Below are positions 41,652 to 53,613 of a stretch of 64,000 nucleotides of DNA, in pieces. The notes below the pieces were generated by a model. The model was not told the DNA's origin. It was given only the letters and a program-made list of their open reading frames with translations, and searched no databases. The stretch's first letter is position 1, and every line of letters starts with the position of its first letter. Origin of the DNA: Lumbricus rubellus. Its lineage: Eukaryota > Annelida > Clitellata > Crassiclitellata > Lumbricidae. The position numbers and the translations under genes are program-made. The stretch lies in contig OX243811.1 of the NCBI GenBank assembly GCA_945859605.1, positions 60,586,116 through 60,650,115 of the forward strand, given 5' to 3'.

Positions 41652-42108
41652 TCACGACAACTCGTCTAACGACAAGTGGTCTACAGACAATTCGTCTACA
41701 ACTGGTCTACAGACAACTGATCCAGCGCTTGAGAAATGGAAGCTGGATGAAAGTTTTTACACGTGAAATGAAGGTTGGATTGATGAAAAAATGCAAGAGA
41801 AATGGAATCTGGATTATGGCTCTTTTACAAGTGAAATAGAAGCTGGATTGACGAAAATAACAGGTGAGAAATAGAAGCTGGATGAAGGTATTTTTAGATC
41901 TAAAGTAGAAGCTGGATGCATGTCGAAATACATGAATAAAATCATAAACCAAGCTTCCATTTAAGCTTAAAAAACATTTTCATAAATCCAGCTTCTATTT
42001 CATCAATACTATTCGTCTGTAGACCTGTTTTAGTTAGACCAATATTGTCTGGAGACGAGTTGTCGCTAGACGAGTTGTCGGTAGACCAGTTGTCGTGGAA
42101 CCAGTATA
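41652..42108. mobile_element. Foldback-like element with GACAACTCGTCTA arms
   Basis: Both ends carry short repeats of CGACAACTCGTCTA in inverse orientation. The core repeats AGAAGCTGGAT and is related to the core of 52851-53613, although the arm sequences differ. Confidence 0.65.
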
Positions 42109-42209
42109 GCCTACTGTAACAGGCGCACAACAGTTAGGCTACCCTTGAGAGGAATAAAAAAATATTGTATGAAGTTCAATGCACAGTGTCGTAAGCAGCT
42201 TGTGTCTGT

Positions 42210-44079
42210 TAGGGTGAAGTGAAAAACACAAAAATCAAAATTTTTAAACGTAACAGCAATAAAAAGTTGTCTAATGGTATGGGGTCAAGAAATCTCACAA
42301 AAGTTTTGAAAAATATTAATGTCTTCGTTTGCCACCAGAGGGCCAAAGTTTCGAAAAATTGTCTTTTTTAAAGAAAATTTATGGTTTTCTTATGAAATAT
42401 TTTTTATGCAACACAATATGCCACCACACAATATACCGTTGGAAAGAGCTCTTAAAACTGATTAAAATGATGTATTAATTTTTAGAATAGTCCCATATTT
42501 CTAGAAGATATTAACTTTTTACTATACCTCACATTCGCGACATGTCGCTATGCCTGAAAACTGTAAAACACTAATAACTTTTTTTATCCTTTGAGATATT
42601 TCAACTTGTGATATGTCATTCGATTCAGTTTAAGACGGCTGTTTTAACGGTGCATTGAAACTTCCAAAACCATCCACGAAAAAGTTCTAAATCTCATGGA
42701 ACCATACAAAAAGAGGAAAACTTAAGAAAAATATTGGGAAAAATTGCAAAACTATGAAAAAAGGTGTAGAGAAAAACTTTTTGACATTGCAGCCTGCAAA
42801 TACACCAGTGACAATTGCAAAATGTCCCAAAACCAGAAGATCCCATGAGAGTAAATAGAGTTGCAATATGATCATGGTACAATAATTACACTGGACAAGA
42901 ATTTTTTTTTTTTTTATTTCGGAAAAAACTTCGATTGTTTTCTGTAGAAGTTGACGCGCTGAACACGATGGTGTGCTCAGAATTGTTGTATCACGTAAGG
43001 TTTTTGAGAAAAACAATATGCAAGATTTTAACCTAAATACTCATATATTGTATATATTTAAATATACTATAAATTATTTTCTTTTATTTCCGAAAAAACT
43101 TTGACCGTTTTCTATAGCAGTTGACGTGCTGAACACGATGGTGTGCTCAGAATTGTTGTATCACGTAAGGTTTTTGAGAAAAACAATATGCAAGATTTTA
43201 ACTTAAATACTCATATATTGTATATATTTAAATATACTATAAATTATTATTTTTTATTTCCGAAAAAACTTTGACTGTTTTCTATAGAAGGTGACGTGCT
43301 GAACACGATGGTGTGCTCAGAATTGTTGCATCAAGTAAGGTTTGTGATAAAAACAATATGCAAAAGTTTAACTGAAATGCTCGTTTATTGCATGCATTTG
43401 CAATATACTATAATTTAATTTAATTGGAAAACAAATCTTTAGAACAGTTCTTCCTCATAATATTGGGTGCTGATGATGACTGTATCACTTAGAAATGTTG
43501 AGAAACATAAAGTTAAAGGTTTTCATAGTTATTCCCTGTTCAGTATATTTTCCCCAATATTTTCCTTTAGTTTTCCTCTTTTTGTATGGTTCCATGAGAT
43601 TTAGAACTTTTTCTTGGATGGTTTTGGAAGTTTCAATGCACCGTTAAAACAGCCGTCTTAAACTGAATCGAATGACATATCACAAGTTGAAATATCTCAA
43701 AGGATAAAAAGTTATTAGTGTTTTACAGTTTTCAGGCATAGCGACATGTCACGAATGTGGGGTATAGTAAAAAGTTAATATCTTCTAGAAATATGGGACT
43801 ATTATAAAATATAATACATCATTTTAATCAGTTTTAAGAGCTCTTTCCAACGGTATATTGTGTGGTGGCATATTGTGTTGCATGAAAAATATTTCATAAG
43901 AAAACCATAAATTTTCTTTAAAAAAGACAATTTTTCGAAACTTTGGCCCTCTGGTGGCAAACGAAGACATTAATATTTTTCAAAACTTTTGTGAGATTTC
44001 TTGACCCCATACCATTAGACAACTTTTTATTGCTGTTACGTTTAAAAATTTTGATTTTCGTGTTTTTCACTCCACCCTA
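42210..44079. mobile_element. hAT-like foldback element with arms of about 530 bp
   Basis: The left arm (42210 to about 42737) and right arm (about 43551-44079) are near-perfect reverse complements. Ends are TAGGGTG and CACCCTA, with an exact 8 bp duplication GTGTCTGT (42202-42209, 44080-44087). Between the arms are three direct repeats of 170 bp (GAACACGATGG at 42961, 43131, 43301). No protein frame of note. Confidence 0.94.
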
Positions 44080-44374
44080 GTGTCTGTGTCGGTGTTTGGA
44101 TGTAGAGTAATGTCTGCCTATTTTCACTTTCACAGCTGTCGATCTTCGGTCTCCTTAGGCTCATTTTGTTCTTCGATTCCATCTACAGTTATGGTCTCTT
44201 TATATCTGGCTAGCCAACTAACGGTACGATAAGCTCAAACTAACACATTGTACAGCACAAAATCTTTTGATGTATTACAGTTTACACCGAACTTAAAGGA
44301 TGGTTAAATTTTTTTAAAAAGTATGCTAGTAGGCCTAATTGTTATGAATAAGTCGTAGTGAATGCATTCATTCA

Positions 44375-44455
44375 TTCGCACATTTATATAGCGCTCCTTC
44401 AAGTAAATAAAACTACTCAGAGGCGCTCCCGAAAATGCATCTCAATTAGCCACCT
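44375..44455 (-). mobile_element. Non-LTR retrotransposon 3' end, reverse
   Basis: CATTCATTCATTCG then TATAGCGCTCCTTCAAG ... CAGAGGCGCTCCC, the reverse of the tail at 16083-16345 and 57840. Confidence 0.65.
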
Positions 44456-44559
44456 GGAAAATGCATGGCAATTTCATAGGATGGATAGCGATTGTTGCTA
44501 ATATATGTGAATGATCCAAACACGAATTACTGGACTAGTTAGGCAGCGTTGCTGGGCGC

Positions 44560-45278
44560 GCATTGAATGATGATGTCTTAATTTTGTCATGCATTCGCTG
44601 TCATTCTCATCTGTCATATCAAATAAAACTGCATCCACCTTTAATGCTGAAAGAAATTTATTGAGCAGATAAAGTTAAACGCACTCACTATGAAAGAAAT
44701 ACTTATTAGTTAATTAGGACAGGAACAGAAACTCACAGATATAATAATTGATGCAAAGAAATAATGGCATGTCAAAATTATTATGCTTTAAAATTTTATT
44801 CATCTCGCTACACACGACACATGATATTGTAAAATCAGAAGAATCCACACGTTCACGACTCCTGGAACCATAATATACAACAGTAAATTCGAAATAATAT
44901 AGCCTAAATATAAGATAAAAGAGAAGCTGACTTATTAATATAATTCAATGTGCAAATCTTTAAATGTTTTTGTATTGAGACTATCTACATGTACACCATG
45001 GCACTGAACTCGTTATTTTACAGCTGCACTGCAAACACGGAAATGAAAAGTAGACTGACAACACAATTGTTCATAACAATATAACGAGTTACCACTTACC
45101 ACTAAAATATCAAACCGAAAATATTAAAAGGAAAATATAGTCAAAGTCACTAAAGGTTTTAACAGGCAGCGTTGTAGATCAGCTGTAGCCTACAGTTAGT
45201 GCTAGTAGGTTCTAGGCAATCTCCATTTGTGAGTATCGTTGACGATTGATAATCCAGAAGCTTGTGGCAATGTATTTA
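44560..45278 (-). other. 3' flank / probable 3' UTR of gene A3
   Basis: Collinear with 14290-15000 below A2. A minus-strand AATAAA lies at 44795-44800, about 480 bp below the stop, matching the one at 14511 below A2. Polyadenylation there is a guess from position. Confidence 0.45.
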
Positions 45279-45565
45279 CTAATAGGGTCCATATTCGCAG
45301 AATGAGCAGGGGGCAGTGTCAGTCGTGAACCTATCACCCCAGCTGCAGTCGGCGTTAACATAGATGGCAATGTTGGATTCTGGAGCAGGAGTTTTGCAGC
45401 TTGGTTCTCCAGAAGCCCATTTCGTATAATTGAATGGAACTGTTACACCCGTTGCCGGTTTCCATTCTGTGGGCTTGTTGCAATTAGTAATGCTCTGTAA
45501 CTGACCGCAAGTCCAGACCATTTTTACGGATGGCGATGAACCCATACATGCCGAGGAGGCGCTTT
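45279..45565 (-). CDS. A3 exon 5: second half of the C-type lectin-like domain
   Basis: The acceptor is gatgttttag and the stop is TAG/TAA-type at 45279-45281. It encodes VWTCGQLQS, WKPATGVTVPF, KWASGEPSC, NIAIYVNADCSWGD and the terminal CSFCEYGPY. Confidence 0.88.
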
Positions 45566-48500
45566 CTAAAACATCGAGAACGTTGCAAATGAAAGACAAT
45601 TGCAGCCAAGATCTAGCTTATATTTCTTTTTTGTTGCATCCGTTGTAATGCTAAGTAACAATTCCATTGTACTTTAGAATACAACGAGTCATGATAATAG
45701 TTTTTGGGTTCGCAAATCAATGTTTTTTAAAATCTGAAACCATTTTGTGGCCGATTTTTAAACCACTATTCTTAGCTAACTTGCCAAAAAATTTCTATGA
45801 GACTTGCTAATTATAGTCTTTAATAGTCATGCACATAGTAAGCTACTTTGGCAGGGCTGTGACGTTGCAAAACTTGCTGCACAATATCAGACTCTCAAAC
45901 ATTCTGGAACATAATTACGGTGCGCGGACGATTGATCACTGGACGGTTGATCACCGAACGCTTGATCACTGCGGACGTTTGATCATCGCCCGATTGATCA
46001 CTGGACGATTGATCACCGGACGATTGATCACCGGTCTAGTGGTCACTGCAATTTATTAACTAATGATGAAATACGCTTACGGTTAAAGTATCCCTTCAAG
46101 TAGGAAGTGATGGCCAGCTGTTCCACGTCGCTTGTGATCATCGCAGAGTAAGAAACACCGTTACCCGCCTGCTGGCATGCTTGTTGAGCCCCGCTCCAGT
46201 CGATTGACGTGAGAATTACCTTGTAGCAATTGCTGGCACTCGAAAGGTAATCAAACCCACTGGGACAAACTGTAATTAATTGGAAAAAACAAAATTCAAA
46301 GTTATATCAAGATCATGACATGATATGTATTATGTATGGCAGTCTAGATGGTATCTGGTCAAAACAGCGCACACAAAACCACGCATTTCAAAACCGCACA
46401 CACAAAACCGCGCACGATCATAATCGCGGCGATCATAGCCGCACATTGACAGACATGTGCACATGCAATTAATCGCTCTCTTTGTCGTTTTCAGCACTTC
46501 AATATTATTGTTCAGCACCCAAGCTTTTAATGCTCTGCGTTGCCATAAATAAATAAATAAATTTCTATTTACTTTCATGCTGACTCTAAATGTTTATTAA
46601 CACTGAAGTTCGTCAATCAGGTTCGATGATGTTTCTCTCGCTCACACCTGCCATCGTTGCAAGATGAAGAACATAAATCTGTGCAGCTGAATATTAATTT
46701 TGAATACTAATTTTACTATAAGCTTAGTCAAAATTTGACTAATTATTTAATAACTTTGTTACATAAACGGAATGTGTCTTCACATGAATGAAACCTATAA
46801 ATTCACGCACATTGAATGACTGGGCGGATATTCAACTTCAGAGCACAAATTAATTATTATACGCTGATTTTACTTACCAACGGTTATTACTGACGTGAAG
46901 CAGTTGTAGTTTGATGTTGACAATTGAGCATCGCATTCGAAGGACCCAACTGAAGGAAAGTAACCCGGAATCTCGATGTACGAGATGAGTTGGTTACCAA
47001 CCGTTGCAGTTGTTGCGTTGCCTACAATCATTCCTTTGCTGTCTTTCCAGGTTATGACCGGTGTCTCAGTCCCAATGTTGTAGGTACACGTCAACTTCAC
47101 GTATTGTCCCAGGTACATTTGACCTGTTGACTGATTGCTGGAACAGACGAGGGGAGTGGCAGCTGTGGTCAATGCCACGGAGGATGGGTTTGAGACAAGA
47201 GACACATCTGTCGCTTGAAGATTCGATGCTACTGTAGCCTGGGCACCTGCTGCAGTTGTTGCCTCACCACCTGATTCAACTGTAGCCTGACCACCTGTAG
47301 GCCTATTAGCTGCAGCCTGACCACTTGCATCAGTTGTAGCCTTATCACCTGCATTTGCAGTAGCCTTATCACCTGCATCAGCGGTTGTCTGATCACCTGA
47401 ATCAGCTGTGATCTGTGGAGGATCTGGTGCACCTGTAGTCTGTAGATCTGCCCCAACTGTAGCCTCTGGTTGAAATGTAGTGTCAGCCTGTATCTGTGAT
47501 TTAGTTGTAGTTGGGGCTACAAACTGAGTCGTAGTTGGCAGTTTCACTGTTGTCGTTCGCATCGCTGGCAACGTTGTCCCTTTCACAGACACACGTGAGA
47601 ATATCACGTATCACCTTAAACTACTTAATTGATGACACATTAGCCACAAAGCATAACAATTTTTCTTGTCATTGCATAACATAAGTTACACAACAAAGGG
47701 CAGCATAACAAAGAAAACATGACTTGTCACTTGTGAATGATCTAAAACTTCTGCTAGGTAGGCTAAACAGGCAATTTAAAAGCGCTTCTCTTCAAATACA
47801 CAGAAATAGAATTCACTCTAAAACCATTCCAGATAGATCTATTTTTGACGGGGCCATTGAATTGCTTTACCCACTATGAATTAATTCATTCCAATCCAGT
47901 GTAATGTGTATGTCATGCGTGAATGAATTTATAAACCTTTCATAGTAGACAATGTGCACACAAATAATTTCTACTCTGCGCAAGTTAAGTCTATTAGAAA
48001 GGCAATATTCACTTACCGCTAACCGGACAATTCTGTTGTCCCTGAATCTGTTCGGTGAATAAAACAACAAGACTCAAATTATTCAGTAGGCCTATGCGCT
48101 TGCATCTGCGTATTTAAACCTCGGGAATGAACAATTTGCACAGGAATCCAAATTGCAAAAGTGAAGTCTGGCTAAAAGTGAAGACTGCTCAAGGATCCTA
48201 GACTACGATTAGCCTACTGCGAAAGAGCATGACGGGGAGATCGACCGTCTGGTCAAATAAGCAGCCATTAATTAATTATTAGTAGGAAAAGGCAAGGAAA
48301 TGCGCTATACTAACAGTAACGTACATATAGGACATAGCAAAATTGTGATCACCCTTGCTTAGTCCGCATCGCATATTACATGTATGTTAACCTGCAATGC
48401 CTTTGTTCATCCAACCGACTCGACATCTTAGTTCCTCCTCGTTCTAGGACTGTTATGGCTCAGTCTTCATTATTTGTCTCGATGGGTTCTTCTCTTTAGA

Positions 48501-49512
48501 AAGCGCTTTCTCATTCTGTTCGCTCTGCAATTCTTTCATCGTTCTTCCAAATAAAAAGCCCGCTTTGGCGCTTCTTCTCGCGGGGCAATGCGCATTAGAA
48601 GCGCAGGCCTGCGAACGGTTCAGCCTATTAGAGGCGCTTTGTAAATGCTTAAATACAATACAATACAATGCAATACAATAACTTCGTCGTGCTAATTTTT
48701 GACTGGTTTTTGAGTGGTTTATGAATGCTATTGCGACGTCCATGATGTCAATGGACATTCATGACATGGCATGTTGTCTGTGGAGCTGCAATTTTTAAAC
48801 GTTGCGTTGACTTGAGACACATAATTTACCTGCCATTCATTATAATTATAGTAGACCTACTTAGCGCTGAGCGTTAACTTCCTACTATCGCTACCAACAT
48901 AGTCCTTTATAGTAGGTTAGGCCTACTAATATCCGGAGATAACCTAGATATAAACGATTTCCTACTGGATCTTATCAACCTGGGTAGCGGGTAGCAAAAA
49001 ATCATTATTAGAACAATTATTATAGGCTTAATATTACTGTTAGGCTACGCTTGGAATTCGACAACCCAGTTTTTTTTATCTTGCAGACCCTGAGGGATCC
49101 ATTCTACTTCAGGCGATAAAGTAAATATAATAAAAGCAACAACAATGACAGCAACGACGGAGGTTAGCAAAAATATAGTAAGCAGAATATGACTATTGCA
49201 GCATACCTGGTAGAAGGTGCAGCCATATTGAAACGAGCAGGAGCGTGGGTTGAAGTTGAACAGTTCGCACGTTCTTGTTTTCTTCTTGTAGTTGAAGCTG
49301 GTACATTTGGGAAGCTGTCTGCACTGCATGGAACATTCTGCTCCAGGACTGATGCACGAGGCGTCCAGGCTGACAACGGACGATGGTGTGTCTGTTGAAC
49401 AGGTGAACGTACCATTCGGAGTGGTTGACTTCTGGAACCTTTGCCCGATGACCATCTCAGAATAAAGTACTATGATGATAAACGGCACAGTGTGGATATG
49501 ATGGAAATGCAT
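45279..49512 (-). CDS. Gene A3: secreted PAN/apple - mucin - Ig - C-type lectin-like protein
   Basis: I predict five coding exons: 49207-49512, 48017-48047, 46878-47579, 46081-46269 and 45279-45565, totalling 1515 nt and 504 aa, all junctions in phase. This is the most diverged and most compact type A copy (4.2 kb). The PAN domain lacks six residues present in A1/A2 (between SLD and SCI). The Thr-rich stalk has degenerate AGDKATA-type repeats instead of GGQTTT. The Ig domain is close to A1. The lectin domain has EPS and CSWGD, and no EPN/WND pair. If intron 1 is not removed, exon 1 reads on in frame into a hydrophobic stretch, described in the findings. The predicted spliced product is secreted. 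Confidence 0.85.
45925..46040. repeat. GATTGATCACTGGAC minisatellite
   Basis: About seven imperfect 14-16 bp units with TTGATCACYGGACG. It resembles the short-repeat arms of the foldback elements. It lies in A3 intron 4, next to exon 4. Confidence 0.8.
46081..46269 (-). CDS. A3 exon 4: first half of the C-type lectin-like domain
   Basis: 189 bp, one codon longer than A1/A2. It encodes VCPSGFDYL, NCYKVIL, IDWSGAQQAC, MITSDVEQLAITSYLKGYF. Acceptor attaattacag, donor gtaagc. Confidence 0.86.
46355..46450. repeat. Short CGCGCACAC-type repeats
   Basis: Several copies of AAAACCGCGCACAC/GATCATA. Similar to the arm motif of the element at 52851-53613. Confidence 0.6.
46878..47579 (-). CDS. A3 exon 3: mucin-like region and Ig-like domain
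   Basis: 702 bp, phase 1 at both ends. After TTTVKLPTTTQFV come one GAPDPPQITADSG unit and degenerate repeats of the AGDKATANAGDKATTDA type, with one GGQAT. The Ig-like domain has LTCTYN, ITWKDSKG and FECDAQL. Confidence 0.88.
48017..48047 (-). CDS. A3 exon 2: 31 bp micro-exon
   Basis: Acceptor accgaacag, donor gtaagt. It encodes IQGQQNCPVS plus one base of Gly. Confidence 0.82.
48590..48682 (+). mobile_element. Retroelement 3' end with AATAC tail
   Basis: TTAGAGGCGCTTTGTAAATG followed by AATAC pentanucleotides, a typical non-LTR or SINE terminus. The open frame on the opposite strand (48453-48758) runs through it and is not supported. Confidence 0.65.
49207..49512 (-). CDS. A3 exon 1: signal peptide and PAN/apple-like domain
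   Basis: The ATG at 49510-49512 starts MHFHHIHTVPFIIIVLYS. The domain has TFTCST, SCISPGAECSMQC, CTSFNYKKKTRTCELF, and SCSFQYGC. The donor is gtatgc, but the frame stays open for a further 53 codons to 49045 past this donor, including a hydrophobic stretch. Confidence 0.88.
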
Positions 49513-49959
49513 GACTCCGTTGTATGGCGCTCACTCCACAGTTTCCTGCAACACTTTGGATTGCTCTCTCTATGTGGAAATTTCGTCTAATGTTGCTGCA
49601 TGCAAAGCCTTGCCGAGGAAGTTGCGAACGGCTCCAAAAGCGCCTGCCAACTGACGTGTTGAAAGCGACTGACTCGTCAATATGTTGGAACGCAGTCGAC
49701 TGACAACAATAGCAGGCAATCGATTAAACTAATTAAACGACAGCTTTGCAGACGCAGAGCGCGACCGCAGCTTTGCCCAGACAAGACAAAGCCCCGGACC
49801 GTTCTATGAGGATTTTGAGAGATCTATTGTCTGAAATTATAGACATTACAGAATAATTTACGCTTAACTGGCTGCATTGTCAGGCAGCACTCCAGTGAAA
49901 ATACAAGTGGAAAACAACAGGAAATAATAGGATTCGTGCTGGTACCATTGGAATCAGAC

Positions 49960-50905
49960 GAGTGAATGCTGAATCCGTTAAAACCCGTTTCCACTCTGTC
50001 AAGAGGAGCTTTAGATAGATGATAGATCTATTGTGCAAGGCGGACCAAAAGTACTTTCTTACGGTTTAATGCCAATATCTTTGCCAGAAGTAAGAATTGT
50101 TATGCCAAATTTTAGAATTAAAGACATTTAATATTTACGCGCAACCGCAAAATATCGCCATAGTATTTCCCACAAAGCACAATTTATAATTATCACTCTT
50201 AGCAAGACCCCCCACTGTTTTTTGACGATTCAAAACATAACACAACAAAAAGTAACAAAATGCGATTTTATCAAGTTTCAATTCAAATGAGTTTTATCAT
50301 GAAAAGCTTTACAACTTGTGCTAAATATATCCACCTCCGACGTCCATGTGATATTCTGAGTCTGTTTGTAAAGTCTTCGATGGCCTTGCTAGTGGGTTCC
50401 AAAGCAACCTTCAATCTTTTAAAAGCCCTTGGTTTGACCGCTGATTGTGGCTTTCTTCCAGTATAGCGCTCCCCAAGTACGCCTACCAGTAATAATCCAT
50501 GGAGTTCTTCCTCTGAAATTTGGGTAATAGGCCTAACTGGTTCTTCTCAGTGAAAAACCATAACAATTGACATTCACCCAATTCCTTTTCTTTAGTGGCA
50601 TATTTCCTAAAGGAACTCAGCTTTCACTGTTTTTCAGAGTGAGCGATAGCCTAATTATGACTTTGACTCTAAAGCCATGCCACAATTGCCACATGAGGTG
50701 TATGAATACACAATTACACATAATTTTATTGTCTGTCATTGACACCTTGGCCATATTCATTATTTTTTTTAGAAATTTGAATTTCATTGCTTTAATGAAA
50801 AAATTATTAATCTGACAGATTCTTTATCTACCAACTTGAATATCATCTTGATAAATGACTTCACAGTGACTGAAGTCAAGTTGGTATTCTCTTTCTTTTC
50901 TTAAT
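49960..50905. other. Upstream of A3, no gene seen
   Basis: AT-rich with short open frames lacking any recognised domain. No transposon ends were found apart from the MITE that begins at 50911. Confidence 0.4.
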
Positions 50906-50910
50906 AATAT

Positions 50911-51296
50911 CAGGGGCGGATCCGGGGGGGGCTTATCCGGCCATGGCCCCCCCCCCATTTAGAATTCCCATGTATCGTGCCCCCCATTTGGATTGAACAT
51001 GCTGTGGAACAATGTACATATTGCACAATTTGGCCCCCCCCCCTATTAAGAAACACCCATGCATTGCGGCCCGCAACTCGGAAAATTTAGTCGGATGACT
51101 AAAAAAAAAAAAAAAAAAGGTCATCAAATTTTTTGGCGGACAAAATGGTATTATTTTCCCGAAAAAAAGGTCATCAACTTTTACTTTTTTGGGCGGATAC
51201 GAGAAAGAAAATTTTTCCCAAGGCCTAAATTTTTTCCCGGACCCAAAACCAAGAATTTTTGCCCCCCCCCGTCCAAAATTTCTGTATCCGCCCTTG
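50911..51296. mobile_element. hAT-like MITE, 386 bp
   Basis: The ends CAGGGGCGGATCCGG and GTATCCGCCCTTG are inverted. The 8 bp duplication AATAATAT is exact (50903-50910, 51297-51304). The interior has AAAAAAGGTCATCAACTTTT-type motifs. Family of 39572-40001. Confidence 0.9.
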
Positions 51297-51659
51297 AATA
51301 ATATTAATATTGATAATCTGGTAATATCTAGTTTTTTGGTAGCAATAAATTGTTAGTTTAAAATAATGTGGCTAAATAAAATCACTTTTTTATACTTTTT
51401 GTTACGGTATGTTTTTGAATCGTCAATAAACAGTGGGTTGTACTCGCTAAAAGTGAAATAACTTGTGCTCTGTTTGAAATTATGTTAGTGAAATTTGGCT
51501 ATTGTGCGTAAATGCGAATTGCTTTTAAGCCTGACGAAATGTTATTTGCAAAATCCTACTCTGGCAAAGATTATTGACAAAAACCGTATACGAGCACTTT
51601 TGGCCCACCCTTTACAGCTATATTGGTGACCTGGCACGTCCCTGCACGTACATGCACAT

Positions 51660-51722
51660 TATTATTCATGCACACACACGCGCTTACACGCACACACACG
51701 CACGCACTCAAAACACACAGAG
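51660..51722. repeat. CA-rich microsatellite
   Basis: Interrupted CACACA/CGCACG run. A similar one with CACT units is at 12059-12180. Confidence 0.8.
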
Positions 51723-51769
51723 TAGAATCGGGCAATGATCATTTCTAGGATCATTACTATGATCGTGCA

Positions 51770-52060
51770 AATTCAAGCAATTGGAGTTTTTACAATTAGA
51801 ATAGTTGTGTATTGACATACAATTAATTTCTTTCTGCTGAAGGGGCCCCGCGCTGAAGCCGGGAGTCCTATTATATGCCTAATGGGCTTACGCACATGGT
51901 ACACGGGCAAAATAACCGTATACCATAGCTGGTTTCTAAAGTATTGTAATATCAGTGAGACAATCATGATAAAGCGACATCATTGTTAGCCATGTTGGTT
52001 TGTATGCATGGATGCATCTATCTAGAAAAAGTTAATACTGTCGCGCCTTTTGAATATTAT
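51770..52060. other. Duplicated upstream block (copy 3, diverged)
   Basis: Matches 12505-12960 and 25130-25640 in scattered blocks (GAATAGTTG, TATTGACAT, GATAAAGCGACATCATTGTTAG). The region is 2.3 kb above A3, moved further away by the MITE at 50911. Confidence 0.5.
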
Positions 52061-52850
52061 AATCCGCAAAATCGTTGACTACGCCACCATCAACATTGCT
52101 AAAGCAACAGAGGAACAACGAGAAGTCAATCAATGATGGGACATTGTTACATTGGCCAGAGGAGTCACAACGAGTGTGCTGTGACAGGTATGCAGACATT
52201 GCAGAGCAGAAGCGATGGATTTCCCTCAGAACTCACAGTAGACAATTGGCTTTGAATCAATAAGACGGCTGATGCTTTGATGGAAATTATAATGGTGCTA
52301 TTATTTTGACTACCGAGCGTCAGAGTGTACACGTACGCTGCTCAATCCGACTGAATTGATGGCTGAAGGTTTAGCAAGCCAGATTCTGCTGCACCCGCTC
52401 TCAGATGTTTTTCACGCTTGGAAGCCCACAAAACAGGTCACTTGAGTGTATTATAGGCCTACGCTTGTGTGCATCCACGTATAGTTGTATACGTGTCTGT
52501 ATGTAATAGCATATCCACTGTAGGCCTATGTATTGTATATGTATCTATGTGGGTATGTATGTCTACATGACATTGAATATGTAAGCGTATTTTTCATATT
52601 ATTTTTAATGCTCATATTTTAATAGAGCAAGGCTCATGTGTACATTGTGTAGGCACTAGGCCTAATCCTATGGATTTGTATGGAAGTCTACGGCTCTATA
52701 TATGTGAATGGTATAACGAATTGAAAAGGGTAATTATGGGAATAATGATCACGGGAGAGTGAGGATAGTGTCATATTGTTTCATGCATGCATAATGCATG
52801 ATGTTACGGCTGTCATAGAATATCATTTCTTTGCATGCACCCTTACATGC

Positions 52851-53613
52851 GGTTTATTGTCAATACCGCGCACACAATACTGCGCACACAATACCGCGCG
52901 CACAATACCGCGTTTTTCAATACCGCCTACCATCAATACCGCGCACGATCGTTACCGCGCACGATCGTTAAAGCGTTTGTTTGCGAATTTGTTCAATCCA
53001 GCTTCTAGGGCCTAATTCTCGCTCGTTTTTTCGTCAATCCAGCTTCTATTTTACACATAGAAATACCTTCATCCAGCTCTTATTTTTCATGCTTTATTTT
53101 CGTCAATCCAGCTTCTGTTTCAGACATAGAAATACCTTCATCCAGCTCTTATTTTTCATGCTTTATTTTCGTCATTCGAGCTTCTAATTAACCTGTAAAA
53201 AATCATCATCCAGATTCCATTTCTCTTGCGTTTTTTATCAGTCCAATCTCCATTTCACCTGTAAAAAACTTTCATTCAGCTTCCATTTCTCATTGCGTCA
53301 CAATCGGATTGAAGAAAATAACGCATGATAAATGAAAGCTGGATCAAGGTATTTATTGGTTTGAAAATAGAAGCTGGATTGATGAGAACGCTTAAGTAAT
53401 ATAACCTGGATGTGGGTATTTTTATATCTGAAATAGAAGCTGGATTTACGAGAATAACGAGCGACAAATAGAAGCTTGATGAACCAAACACCCTCTTACG
53501 ATAAAATATGGAAATTGAACAAATGCACGATCGTGCGCGGTAACGATCGTGCGCGGTATTGATGCTGCGCGGTATTGAAAAACGCGGTATTTTGCGCGCG
53601 GTATTGACCGGAT
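52851..53613. mobile_element. Foldback element with AATACCGCGCAC arms, 763 bp
   Basis: The left arm repeats AATACCGCGCACAC and CGCACGATCGTTA, and the right arm carries the reverse. The core has repeated AATCCAGCTTCTATTT on the left and AGAAGCTGGAT on the right. The flanks share ACCCTTACATGC (52839-52850, 53614-53625), a 12 bp match that could be a Mutator-like 9-12 bp duplication. Confidence 0.82.

Noticed and set aside
48453..48758. Minus-strand 101-codon frame
   Set aside because: It runs through a retroelement tail with AATAC repeats and has no recognisable domain.
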